Below are positions 48,301 through 60,992 of a stretch of 64,000 bases of DNA, in pieces. Each line of letters opens with the position of its first letter. Position 1 is the first letter of the stretch. Source of the stretch: Ifrita kowaldi (lineage: Eukaryota; Chordata; Aves; Passeriformes; Cinclosomatidae); NCBI GenBank assembly GCA_013398055.1, contig VZRS01001719.1:141012-205011 (forward strand), read 5' to 3'. The position numbers and the translations under genes were made by a program. The notes under the pieces were generated by a model that was not told the origin of the DNA, did not search any database, and saw nothing but the letters and a program-made list of their open reading frames with translations.

Positions 48301-51300
48301 GAGTCATTAAGGATTGCTAGATTGTCATGAGAAATAAGAATCCTCCCATGAGGTGGGAAAAAAATCTAGAGTAAAGAGTGCCGCAATTCTAAAATAGATG
48401 TTGCCAACTCTGTCTCTGGAGAAACCTTCCTTCTCCATTGAATATATAAAGCAACCTGAACAATAAACTCAGGTTGGAGTCCTAACAGAAGCCTTCAACT
48501 GGATGAAATTGTTTTTCCAAAACAGATCTAGACACTGTTTTCCTTTTTACTTGTTTTCACTGTTATTTCATAGCACAATTCATGCTTCAAGACATGGAAG
48601 TAAGGCTGGGAAACATGGCAGACTGATTGAAGGAAGAACAATAGTATACGGACCTGTCATAAAGCCTCCAGCCTGGGAGTACTGGGGAAATAGCCCAAGG
48701 TCTCTCAAAATTTCTGCAAGTTCTCTTTGTGTTAGTTATGGTTTCAGCCTGACCTCAGCATACAGACGGTCTTTGCTTCTCTGGAATTTAAATTTAATGA
48801 AATCATGAGCAAGTACACAAATATTCCTATAATTCATATATATGCATGCATGTGCGTGTACACATAAAGTCACTTGTTTATTTGGCTTTAGGAACTGTCT
48901 GTTCACTCTCACTTCTAAGTTAAAGATGGGATATAAAAACCTAATTTTCTGAGATCAAAATAGCCTTTGAAACTTGATATTCTAGAATTTGTGAAATCTT
49001 TCCTAATTCAAGGCTTTTTCTCCCTGTTTTCTAACCTGTTGCAGTTTTACCTTTTCTCAAATAATTTTTCTCACTCCCTAAATATCTTGCTTTGTTCCTT
49101 TCTTTCCTCTTCTTTCTAGATACCCCTCTGAGTGTTCTCTCCTTGGCTGTGTATTTTACCCTGCTGCTTGTTTTGAAGTCAGTGGCAAATCTCATTGATT
49201 TCAGCATGAGAAAGATCAGCTTTCACTCCCTTGCTTCTCTCCATTTTACCATCTCTAATAGCTGGTAGCAAAATCCCACTGACTGGCTCTGATCTCTGAA
49301 GTGCTGGTACACCATGCTTTTGAGTTTTGATCCCAGTCAGATCACTTTTCACAGCCAGAACTGTATCAAAATAGAAGCACTACTGTGCTGAAAAAAACCC
49401 AGGGATTATCAGCTATGTTTTATTCTTTTCAACTAGTGCTGAGTGTTAAGATTTCATGTATCATGTGATTTCTACTTCTCGACTACTTAACTTCCCTCAG
49501 TCATCTTGCTCATACTGTCATTAATTCTACCCACTCAGTAAGGCAAGATGAAAAGAAAGCAAAGCAAGGCAGAAAGCATTACAACTTCTGCTTTCCCAGT
49601 TCAACTCCTGGAATGTCTTCACCAACTGTCTCAATAAAAGATAGATGAAGATTTTGGGGATATTTTTATTTATATGACTTATATCAATGGAAGGTATATT
49701 GAAGCCAACACTGTTACTTGCAATGATTTGTTTTCATGTCTCACAATAGCAAAGGCAAACAGCATGATACCGTGTTCTCATGTTGTCCTTGACAGCTTTC
49801 TTAACTTGCTCTAGAATATATCACTGGCAGAAACTTTATCACTATTGAACTTTTTACCTTAGCTGAAATATCGATGGATAAGTTGGATCTGCAGCATGGG
49901 TCCTGAATGTCTTATGGTTAATCTGAAATTTGATTTTGTTTTCTTGCATGTCTGTATCTATATATGTGTGTGTAGGCACACAAAAATCTACACATACGTA
50001 TGCATACACAAACGTAAGCGAGAAAGAGACTGGACAAGTGGTGCCATGTGTGAGAACACCTGCAGTTAAAAGGGAATGTAATGTGACATATTGTGGTGAT
50101 CCTGGGACTTCCCATACCTAAACTTATTCTTGAAGACATTGTTTAATGCCTTCAAGTGGCAGGCAAGATTTCTTTCATGGCATTACTTTGTGGTGTCTGC
50201 AACAAAAATTTCTGTCTAGGCGGAAAAAGTATGAAGGAGACAATCTTCTTGCATGACTCCTAAAATCATACTGTCAAGAGGAACCACTTATGATAACACT
50301 TGAAATCTTAAAACTGTATTTCAATAATCACATTGTATGAAGCTTCCCATGCCAATTCATCCCAGATACAACTGATCTATTACTGTGTTTCTATTCTGCA
50401 TGGAAAAGTTGTGAAGGAAAGGCAAAGATGAGATAATAAAAACAGTGAAATGAACAAAAAGAGAAAAGATGAATATTCCAATTAAGAATACAGACATAGC
50501 TTTACAAAAGTAACAGGTGGGGGGTTTTGTGTTTGTCAACTTAGCATGCAAGACACGTCTATATTTTTAAGAATGCTTAACATCTGTTCATTAAAAATCA
50601 AATTTTTGTGTTATTTAAAATATGGTATAAAAAATGCTATTGAATATAGTTATTCTCCCCAAAATAATGGTTGTAAAATGAGTCTGATTTCCTCTAAAGA
50701 TACAAATTTTTAATGTCAGAAAAAAAACCCATCAACTTTGAATGGAAATTAATAATTGATTAGGGTTCTTTTCCTCTTAAGATATCATATAATCAAAACT
50801 TTTTTAAAAATGTAAGAGAAAAAATATAGGCTGGATTTAAAAATACTTGACTTTGTTCTCCAACATATTTGAAACAAAACCTTTCCTTAGAATATCCACT
50901 TGGAATTTCCTGACAATTCATAAGGAAAGCCTCTCTTTGTATTGAAAGCCGTTACGAAACTAACCAAACTGTCAGGGCTGGTTACATACATATAATAGAT
51001 TTTGAACAATCTAACCAATTTTGCGGACACTGGAAAAAGGATAAAAAATTTTGAGACCTTAGTAAAACTTCAGAAGTCACAAAGACAAATCACCTAGAAA
51101 TTACTTTTACACTGACATATTAATTGCATTGTGTTAACCTCTCATTACGGAATATCAATCATACTTCATTACCTTACTAGGTGCTGAACATCACTTTCTA
51201 TGCTACAGTTTTCAACTACTTCATTTGGGTTTTAATCACAAGGTAACATTTTTATTTTTCTTTATATATTACATATATATCATTGAAATTATGCTTGTTG

Positions 51301-51435
51301 ACACAATATTATACTCTAAAACACTGTATTAAATGGTAGTTCCCTGTTGACAAAACCACTTAGAATGTATTTTCTAGGGCATTTCTGTTTCATGATTGTA
51401 TTTTAATGATACAATAGGCTTGGTGGCCAAAGGTC
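45398..51435. other. AT-rich noncoding DNA, about 6 kb
   Basis: No gene or recognised transposon. Around 49180-49350 there are words (TCATTGATTTCAGCATGAG and CAAAATCCCACTGACTGG) reminiscent of very old amniote repeats, but I cannot assign them. The block at 48230-48360 (GTCAGTCATCTGACTGTAA, GAGTCATTAAGGATTG) is repeat-free and could be conserved. CA/TG simple sequence lies at about 49960-50010. Frames at 48503-48808, 49918-50139 and others show no domains. Confidence 0.45.
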
Positions 51436-51486
51436 ATGTTGAAAATTTTGTGTCGACTGTATAAATGCATGACACAAAATCAACAT
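51436..51486. repeat. imperfect hairpin (inverted repeat, 16-bp stem)
   Basis: The left arm at 51436-51454 pairs with the right arm at 51471-51486 (GACACAAAATCAACAT), leaving three unpaired A/T bases in the left arm and a 16-nt loop. Pairing does not continue outside, so it is short for a microRNA precursor. Confidence 0.6.
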
Positions 51487-53012
51487 ATATATTAAATACA
51501 TTTAAGAATAGTTAGTTAACATGCAATTTTTTTCTGAATGGATGTCTCTTATACAGCCATGCATTGCTATTTGATAGCAATACCTAGAAAAACATATCAA
51601 ACATTAAAAAGCCACATTTAAAATATGTTCTTGCACTAATGTGTAGTTGTTGAGCAATCTTTAAGAAAAAATTACCTCTTTTTTTCAGTTCAAGAGACAC
51701 TGCCACCAGAGCTGATCACTGTATCTGATGTCCTCAGTTCAAGAACAATTTAGTATACATGAAAGAACCATAGAAACTATTTGGAAGTTGAGGTTCAATT
51801 AACTATTTTTCTTTTCTTAATGAGCTAGTAGGTGAAGGTTATATTAAGCAGGAGGGAGAGTTACAATAAATCTTATCTTTCTTTTATTTGTGTCAAAAGT
51901 GCAAAAAATTCCTATGCCTAGGAAATTCAGCAAGTTCAGCTGAAAGATGTGTTTACTGTAAGATCAAACTCAGACCATTTTACCACCTTAAAAACAGTTC
52001 ATCTTTAGCAAAGGAGCCTTTTAGCTATCATTGCATGTTTTTAAAAGAGACTTTAATTCAAAAACAAACTGGAATTTATCTAGTGAAGCATAAAGATGTG
52101 GGATATTCAGAACAGCATGTTAAATAAGCATCCCTTCTAGCTTTTTAATTAATAGAGTATAAAGCCAAGGATGATAAATACTAACAATTTATTGACAGCT
52201 AGTTGCATCTTTGATCCTAATTGAATTCACTTACTTGTCAAACGATACATGAAAGAGTGGCTATATCTTCAGATGGCTTCATTATGCATGGATTTTATGA
52301 GCTCTGATAATTCTTTTTCAAGACCCAGAAAGGAGAAAAACGATTCAGTTCTTCTTCTTTAAGATCAACAAAATACAATTGCTCACTTATTGATTCTTCA
52401 CCACATTCTGTCTTTAGGGGATATTGCCTTTACTGACAAAGTATTGGCTAAAAAGGGCTAGTAATTTCAAGAAAGCTTTTCTTTGGACTCCTCTGTAAGC
52501 TGACCCAAGACAGTTCCTTCATATGCCTGTACTGTGTGCCAGTATTAGGAAATAGTTCTCTTAGGAAGAAATGGTTCTGCTTCTGGGTTTCTGTAACATC
52601 AGTATTTGTTATCTGCCAAAAATGTGCCAGTGGTAGTCCTTGTATAGTTTCTGCTGCAGATTCCAGCATGTCTAAACATTTTATCAAGGTCCTTATCACA
52701 ATTCATTGTCTTGAATTTCACATTATGAGGTGTGTGTATCATCACTGCAACTTTATAAATTCTTTGACAAACAGATTTTATTACTGATTTAGCTTTTTTA
52801 AAAAAATCATTGTTTAATAAATAGATTATTAATATTGTATTAGCAACATATAAGACTCACAGTTAAGAATCAAGAATATAGCTGATAGTTGAATCGTCTG
52901 GTGCTTTTAGAACTAAAACTTGACCTGATCCATTATGAAATTATTTACAGCATATTGCTTTTGTTGCTTTTGTTCCTTCCACTACTTGTCATGCAATTCT
53001 ATTTGATTTGCC
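51487..53012. other. AT-rich noncoding DNA
   Basis: No gene is supported. Frames at 51888-52127 (plus) and 52448-52699 (minus) have fairly ordinary amino-acid composition, but no homology I recognise, no splice context that I can defend, and an overlapping frame on the other strand (52536-52787). Confidence 0.45.
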
Positions 53013-53069
53013 TATAGGCAAGTCCTGTATCCAGTAGGATAGTCCTACTGGATATAGGACTTGCCTATA
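53013..53069. repeat. near-perfect 27-bp inverted repeat with 3-nt loop
   Basis: The left arm at 53013-53039 (TATAGGCAAGTCCTG...) and the right arm at 53043-53069 are reverse complements, with one mismatch that could pair as G-T in RNA. The arms are separated only by TAG. The tight loop argues against a microRNA and favours a local template-switch (fold-back) event. Confidence 0.92.
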
Positions 53070-53471
53070 TCTGTGTGTTTAAATAAGCTCCTGTTTCAAG
53101 CAAAATGTTTTTAATTTTGGGTACCAACTTACTCCTTTTCTCTAAAGACACTTTCTACACGTGATTTTTTAGCATTCAGTTGCTCAAACACAAATGAAAA
53201 TAATTCAATTGAGAATGTAAATAACGAATCATTGCTCTGCATCTGTGCCTATGCAATAGAGTGTACATGCCATATTTTTGCAGTTTATCAGACTTTTTAT
53301 AAATTCAGGGAGAGGGATCTGAATTAGTCTCTAATGCACTATATATAAAAAAACATCAGTGCCTGAGGATTGCTGCTGTGCTACAGAAAAAATAGCTTTT
53401 AATAGCATTTTATGTCTGCTTTTGCTTTCAGATATGTTCTTCAAGAATAAGAAGAAAACTTAGAATAAGGA
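53070..53471. other. AT-rich noncoding DNA
   Basis: No gene or repeat recognised in about 400 bp. Confidence 0.5.
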
Positions 53472-53815
53472 TGTCTTGGGTTTAAAAGGAAAAGTTTTAG
53501 TGGGAGGGGGCTGCAGGAGAGCCTCTGCTGGGACCCATGCTAGAGCAGTTCTTGGAGAACTACAGACTGTGGGAAGGACCCATACTGGAGTGGTTTGTGA
53601 AGGTCTGTATTCCATTGAAGGGATTGCACATGGAACAGGTAAGCAGAAAGGATGAACTGTTAAAAACTGACAACAGCTCCCCAGTCCCCATTTTCCTTGG
53701 GAGCTCATTGGTAAGTGGTCACCATGCACCTGCATGTATGAGAAAAAATCAAGTATGCGGATCACTAACTCCTCCTGCAGTCTTCCAGATGCACCACGGC
53801 AGTCAGGCAGTATAG
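53472..53815 (+). mobile_element. LTR fragment of the same type as the one at 63301
   Basis: Begins TGTCTTGGGTTTAAAAGG, followed by GTGGGAGGGGGCTGCAGG and then two rounds of the subrepeat CCCATGCTAGAGCAG / CCCATACTGGAGTGG with TTCTTGGAGAAC / TTTGTGAAGG. The same subrepeat type (CATGCTGGAGCAGG, GGTGGAGCAGTTTGTGAAG) appears in 63301-64000. The left end is therefore an LTR terminus, while the right end is unclear and internal parts are deleted. Open frames here (53460-53765 minus and 53537-53815 plus) are LTR sequence. Confidence 0.65.
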
Positions 53816-54555
53816 GAAAAGCCAGTCAGCTATAGATGTTACCTTTTTGGTAATGTGAGAAAAAACAAAAAGATAACACAAAGTTCTACGATAGTTAAGA
53901 CTGTTCTGTATGGTCTATGTTTTTGGGAATAATGGACAGCTAAAGTTTTTGCTCTGTGTCTTGTTACAGTCTAGGTCAGTGGTGGACCTTTAGTAAAACC
54001 CAGTGTGATTGGTTATGTGTTCTGGAGTGGTTTAGGTTTTTCCTGGATTACTGCCATAATTAGGTAACTTAATGGAGTAAATGAGGTTTGTAGACTTCAG
54101 CGGCTTGAATGATTAATCTATACATCAAGTGACAGATGGTTTGGGTTTTTTAAGAGAATTTCTTTGGCATCTTACTGATTATGTTGTCAGAACTGAAAAT
54201 TAACATAAGGCAACAGAAGTCAATTGATCAGTTCTTTACAAATAAGAGTAGCTGCTATATACAATATGCATAAATTTTCGTAGATGGGTTTTAGGGAATA
54301 ATGCTGTCTGAACCTAAATGATACGACATATATTAGACTAATATACACAGTTGTGAAGACCCTAACATGAGGTAATTAATGTTTTACTTATATCTCTGAA
54401 GCTCTATTAAAATGACTATTATTCACTTACTATCTCTGAAGAGATTATTTCACCAGGTTTCAGCTCAAAAATATTCACAGCATGAAAACAATAGCTGGAA
54501 GCTAATTCTAATATATTGAGCGAGATTCTTCTCAAAAGAGCATGCAGTGAAATCT
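53816..54555. other. AT-rich noncoding DNA
   Basis: No gene or identifiable repeat. Confidence 0.5.
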
Positions 54556-54684
54556 ATCAAGGCCAGGTTGGATGGAGCCCTGAGAAACCTGGTTTAATGG
54601 AAGATGTCCCTGTTCATGACAAGGAGTGGAAGTTGATGACCATTAATGTCCCTTCCAACCCAAACCATTCTATGATTCTGTGAC
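54556..54684 (+). mobile_element. CR1 LINE 3' end fragment
   Basis: AAGGCCAGGTTGGATGGAGC, GAGAAACCTGGTTTAATGGA, AGATGTCCCTGTTCATG and TCCCTTCCAACCCAAACC, with the end ATTCTATGATTCTGTGA. This is a typical short, 5'-truncated CR1 tail and a close match to the family's 3' UTR. Confidence 0.92.
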
Positions 54685-57600
54685 AAGTATGTGGGCATGC
54701 ACTTGTGAGAAAAAAAATACTATTATATGTAAATCTAAATGAAGTACAATTTATTTACAGCTTAGTTTTTGTATTTTTGCCGTATCAGGACAAGCTCAGC
54801 CACTATTTATAAGTTGTGTAATAGATCATCTCTACATGACTGTATTGTGCTGCTGGGATTGCAGCATCTCTCTTGGATCTTTAAAATTGTGATATAAAGC
54901 CATTCTGCAGACTGATGAACTAAGAGGATACATCCCACACTCAACCCTAATTACCCTTTGTTTGGTTGAAATTAGTGTAAGGATATTAATTACTTATTTC
55001 TAGAGGTATAACTTAAACTGGTTTGTAGTGGATTCAAAATTTAAATGGAAGGTATATTTAACACATCATTACACGAAGTTTTGCTTCTTATACGGAGGTG
55101 ACATAAAAAGATGGCAGGCACAATTCCACATTTTCTACTCTTCTCTCAGTTGTCTTTGAATCAGCAGAGGGTTTCATCCTTCGTATTAGGAGAACATGAA
55201 ATTGTTAGTATTCAAATAGAAGCAAAAAAGTGTTGGTTCTTTTTTTGTTTTGGCCTAGAATCCAAGGTCATCAAAAAGTTTTACACTGTAGACCTAGAGA
55301 CATCTGATCTGAAGATAAGAAGATAGTCCTGTTGAAAGCACATTTGACTGTAGCCCCAAAGATGAAAGGCAAGTGACTAATCATCTCAGTTCTTTGCCTG
55401 AGTTTGTTTTTTTTTTTAAGTATTAGAAGAGAATCTGCAGAGCATAAAAGCAATAGCAAGGATGAAGGTCAGTTAGAATATTGTTGTACCACCACTTATA
55501 AAGAAAACAGCTCCAATGTATTTTAAAAAATCAAAGAGGCTTTTATGCACTCACTAATAAAAGATGCCAAAGTGCTGTTAGTAGCAGATTTAAAGTGATT
55601 TTTGCTTGTGGTGATTAAACCCAGCAGGCATGCTTGTTTTACAAACAGAATCTAACTCCTTTTGTGTATAGTTCGTGAAGACACGTAATGCATTTTCTAT
55701 CACAGACAAAGAAATGCAAGAGCTTTAAGACAAGGAAATGCAAGAGCTTTAGTATCCTTCATGTAACAGATCAGATTTAGGAGATGCTTATTCATCTGAC
55801 TGACCGAACCTATTAAAGTGAGGCCCCAGTCTGCTGTTAGCTGATGTTCTTCTCCTGCTTTGAGACATTCCAATGGTAATACTGAATTAAATTAGTACAC
55901 TCTGGAAAGTCTTAAAAAAACAAGAAAAAAAAAAGATAAAAAGAAAAAAAAAGTGTGGATTTTGAGGAAATAATACTTAACCCACTCTTTCTTTTTACTG
56001 TGTCTCTGCTGAACAGAGATACGTTAAGTAATGTCGACTTTCATATACTCACCTCAGAGATACAAGAATGCAGCTACTTCTTTGCTGCTTATTTTCCAGA
56101 AGGGTATTAAAACACTATTACTGAAGAGCAATGCTCATAGCATGAAAGCTATAAAGAATATTCTGAATAAATTAAGCAAACAGATACAATCGCTTTCAAA
56201 AAATAGTTCTGAAAAGTAGTTCTCGTGCTATTCTGTTTTTGTAATTTGCTGTGCTGGCTTTCACCTTATATGATGCTTTCTGTGCTTGACTGCAGACCAT
56301 ATGTTTCATGTCAAATGTACGCATTACAGAGAGCTGTGTTTGCCTGTCAGATTCTGCTTCTTCATGGACTTTACTTCTAATCAGAAGTGTGTGTAGTAAA
56401 ACAGAAGCATATGTCTTATGTGAATAATTGCATTTCAAAACTATTTGAATGCTGTGTATAAAATCATGTCGTTTAATTATTTAAAACATATGTTAAATAT
56501 TCTAGCTCAAATTTTAATGGCAAATATTGTATGACCTGCTTCTTGTGATTCACACATGTGCAGGTTTCAGTGTCCAGAGCCTGCATTCATATCCACTGCA
56601 GTTCATTAATGTTTCAGCTGCCGCAGTTGTGCTAATCTGTTTCAGTGGCCTGTGTGTTCACCCAGTAGTTGTTTGGTGAAAGTAAATTAGATTGTTAATT
56701 CTGTTTCAGGATTCTACTCTTTTTTACTGCTGTGCATTAATTCTATTAACACACCCGTTGAGAAACTTTGTGCCAAGATGAATAACAAGCACAAATGAAA
56801 GATAGTTCTGCAGTTCATTAAATAGGTGATAAAAAGGCAGACTGTGTGGTAGGCAATAACAGTCAGACAGAAAGTAAACAAATAATGTTTGTCTTGGCAG
56901 AGTACTAGCTGATACGGCAATCTTTGTGCAGTCTTTCCAATTTATCATGATAAAATCTGTCATCCAGATCTCAGAAAAATCAAGGCTACATTTACAGAAC
57001 TTGTTAGACACAAAAAAGATACCCTTATGATGTGTAAAATCTGATGCTAGTCTCCATGCTTACATACTCTCTCATTGCTCCCCACACTCCCAGCAACTGT
57101 AAATGACAAGAAACAAACCAACCACCAGACCAACCCCCAGATTACATCAACTCAACATTTAGGATAGGGTAGAACACATGGTCTATGAACCAACCTCGTA
57201 TGTGCTGTATGCACATTCCCTGACAAATGACAGATGGCACACCCTGCATGATTAAGAAATTCACAAGTTCCCATTACTCAGCCTTGAGCACACAATAAGG
57301 CCATGATTCCTGACCTAGTCAGGTGACTCCTGAGATGCAGGAAATGGTAGAGTCTCTATGAGCTCTTCTGGAAGGCTTCATTCATCCTAGACATTGCTGG
57401 CTGTGTTGCATTTCATGTTCTGTAAGGGCGGGAAAAGGGACACACATCTTTTACAAGAATTCAAGAACTTTAGTGTAATTTCAATCTTAAAAATCTAAAT
57501 AAACCACAACATTCAAAGCAGCTAGTCTGATGCAGTGATACTGACATTCACAATCCAAAATATCAAATCAAAGCAAAATAAATATTAATATTAATACAAT

Positions 57601-60600
57601 TAATGACCGTTCCACAAAATTTTCCTACTGTATTGTTTTTCTTTTGTGTTACCCTTACAGTCCAGATACACAGTACCAGTACTCCTCAAGAAGAAAGAAT
57701 GAGGTATTACATCAGAGTGACAGCATCCCAAATTCTTCACCAGGATGAGTGTGGTGCTGATGGTGGCATTTTCTTTTCCTTAGTCTGGGATTCTCTTGGG
57801 ACTATTGGTGTGTATTTTCTAACAATTTTACACCTTGCTTTTTTTTGTAAGTCTACAAGTCCACATTACAGTTTAAGTCACTATTTATTTATTTTTAAGA
57901 CACATATTTTACATGTTAGATACTTGCTCGTTGTTCATTTTGTTACCCTTAAAATCACTTTGTCCAGATCTCTTATCTTTAACTGACTGCTGTTTATATT
58001 CCCAGTGCCATCCAATGTCATCCTTTGCCTCTTCTATTACCATGCAAGGGAGTGCAGCCATAGCATGTGCACCCTAATTTATCAGCCTATTTGTTTTAAA
58101 GACATGCATAAAATACAGAACAGAAATATTTTTAGAGATCCTTTGAAAGTTTGGGCTATTTAAGTGATAAAGTCATCAGCCCACCAAAAGTTCTCTTCTT
58201 AATGTTCACGCATAAAATCAGAAATGCTAAAGGTACTATATATAGCATAAAAGCTAAAGTATCAGTGCTATCCTATGTCAGTTATTGATAGGTTAGCATG
58301 TGAATCATCTTGTGATCTTCATAGCTGTACAAGTTAACATAGACAATCAATCCTGTTAACTGAACAATATCTTATCTGCATCCTCTGTACAGAAAAAAAC
58401 AAATCATGATGAATAACAGGTTTGTAGCGTTCAGACAGTGGTGTTAGACACAAAAACAGGGTAAGTAAAATAACTTTATCCAAATATTATTCTTTATTTT
58501 TTCTAAAAAGAAAGAAATACCGCTTCTGCACCCTTGCTTCAAAAAAGATTGACAAAGGAGGGAAGAAAGGGAAGAGGAGTCCCCACTCCAGTCATGGCTG
58601 AAGTTAGTGTTCTTTCTGCAGTGGTGGAGATGCCATGCCATGAGACACACTGTGCTGTTGAGAGAAGCATACTGCCCTGCTATGTATGCCCTGCTGTACA
58701 CAAGACAAATTGAAAAGTTACAGTTTAGCCCAGTCCAGAAATTTGCTGGTCCATATGTGCTTGTGAATGTAGTTAATAGTGAAATCACACAGGAAAAAAA
58801 GAGAAATGATACTTTAAAAGTGGATGGTGAAGCAAGAAAACAGCAACAAAACCTATAAGAAGACAAAGAGAGAAGCTGAAGCTGAAAGAAAACAATAGTT
58901 TTGCTTTTGGAATGCACTTTGAAATGTAATGACTTGATGCAGACGTAACATCTGGTTCTGTGCAAAAGCAGATTAATCTGCATCCCTTGATATCTTCAAA
59001 ATGTGTAACAAAACTGAAGAGAAACTTGAAGACCATATTCTTTCTGGCTAGTATTCAGTTGTGCCCGAAATTATGTCTGCTTGATAGGTAATGAATTCCC
59101 GATGATGTCTGAAAACATTAAATAAAGTATTAGTTTTAGTGCAATTGTTTTACATTTCTGTTTCTGAATAGTATTACAGAGATGCTTAATTGTATACCAC
59201 CTGCTACTTTCATTTTTACATGCCATCCATTAAGCTTTGGTCCACAAGAGCAAGGAGCTAGCATTTGCTTTTGGGGAAGTAAGAAGGACAGGGAAAGTGC
59301 TAGAGAAACACACATTAACATATCACCAAGCTAATTTATCTCAAATGTTAGGAAACAACAAGATTTTTTTTTTTCCCCAGAGAAGAAAGTCTCAAAATAG
59401 TCATAGTTGCAATAATTGGGAAAGACCTATCTGGAGCATGTGCACGTCACTCATGGCCACCTTCCACCAGCTGCAGGTAATATGATGCATCTTGCAGATA
59501 ACTGGCCTATGGAGAACATGACTACTTAGCAAATATACAGAAATACACCTTTTCAATACACTTGGCAAAATCAGGAGTTAGGACTTTTTGTTATTTTCAA
59601 GAGATAAAGAAAGAAAAATATCGCTTTTCACAAGCTTACAATCCCCTGTATAAAGGTTGGGAAGTGCATTGCACTGTTCCTTTTATCTTTTTAGGATTGA
59701 ACATTGGTACCAACAACATAACAAGAAGTATTGCAAGAAACTATAAAGAAAAATCAATATTATAATTGAAAGGGAAGAGGCTTAGCACGGAACCAATATC
59801 AAAGATATAAGGTTTTAAATTATTAGTGCTGGAAGCATAGAAGTGATGCTGATCTGCAGTTGAACACTACATTCAATGGAATGTAATGGAAACAAGAATG
59901 GACTGAAGGAAAATTAACGTGCTGAAAAAGTGCTTTTCTTGTATGTCACCTAACCCTCAAAGCACTAAAAATTATTACTTTATTTTTGCCTCATCCTCTG
60001 TCACATAGGTTCAAAATCCAACAGAGGTATGTTCCTACAAAAGGCTGACAGAAGTTATACTTTTAATCACCACTGATTTCTAAAGCTGATCCCAACCCAA
60101 GAGCTGCTCTGAAGTGACACACCAAATCACACATTGTATCATTTTTGTATCTGCAAAATTACTGTGTAAATATTGCCTATTACAATAATTGAAATTGCCA
60201 TTTGGAAAAATAATGCCGATAAACAACTAATTGGATTATTTTTGTGAGTATATGCTGTGTAACTACTGTGTGTGTTTAGGTCACAAAGTAAAATCACGTG
60301 GAAGAAAAGAATAGACACCAATTTGCTAAAGATTCTGAATTAGTCTCGTACTGCTTACAGAAAGATATCATAACAAACAAAACATAGAGCCAAATAAATA
60401 ACTTCAGCTGTTAATTTCTTCCATTTTTCAGTAATTTTACAGCCAAAAATAATTAATAATAAACAAAATAAAATAGAAGTTATTTAAAAGAATTTTAAAA
60501 ACCAAAACATATGAGGTTTAAAGTTTTCCCTTGTATTCACTGGACTTAAGAATTTTTCCAGTTGGTCAGAATTCAGCACCGTGCACAGAAAAGTATAGAT

Positions 60601-60952
60601 AAAATACCTAGTGTATCTTTTCAAAACCTCATTTATCTCTTAAACATGGTACTTGCTTTTTTTTTAGAGTTACAAGTACTTTAACAAATAATTGTGAAGC
60701 TCATTGCTACTTGTGAAACATTTTCTATTCAGCTTTTAATCTCCTTTAATACATGATAGAAGTGTAAGGAACAAATGCAGAGTTGGCATAACAAGATGAC
60801 ATGGGCATCAGTTCCCAGGCTGCAATTCATATCAGTAAGCACTGAGGTTTCTGTAATATTATCAAGATTACAGAATTATAGTTGGAATGAACATTGTCAC
60901 ATCTGCAGGTGGTTGTCATTGGGGTTTTTAGCATGACTGTAAAGAATATTCT
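54685..60952. other. AT-rich noncoding DNA, about 6.3 kb
   Basis: No gene that I can support. Simple sequence: A-rich runs at about 55914-55952, T runs at about 55408-55418 and 59365-59375. At 57636-57703 a pyrimidine stretch and ACAG acceptor-like site precede an open frame (discussed in the findings). Frames at 58444-59036 occur on both strands over the same bases and are not convincing. Confidence 0.45.
55704..55751. repeat. 2 x 24-bp tandem duplication
   Basis: AGACAA[AG]GAAATGCAAG followed by AGCTTTA occurs twice head-to-tail with one mismatch, 24-bp period. Confidence 0.9.
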
Positions 60953-60992
60953 GCATATATATACATCTGTATATATACATATGTATACATGA
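60953..60992. repeat. TATACA/TATG microsatellite
   Basis: Compound simple repeat of CATATATATACA and GTATATATACATATGTATACATG type. Confidence 0.8.

Noticed and set aside
48503..48808. 101-codon plus-strand frame
   Set aside because: No domain recognised; length is within chance expectation for 64 kb in six frames.
49180..49350. Possible ancient amniote repeat
   Set aside because: A few words resemble old repeats, but the match is too weak to call without a library search.
52448..52699. 83-codon minus-strand frame with protein-like composition
   Set aside because: An equally long frame lies on the plus strand over the same bases; no homology recognised and no splice or poly(A) context.
58444..58983. 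179-codon minus-strand frame with an 83-codon plus-strand frame opposite
   Set aside because: No recognisable domain, cysteine/serine/phenylalanine-rich from T-rich sequence, no repeat or exon context that I can defend.
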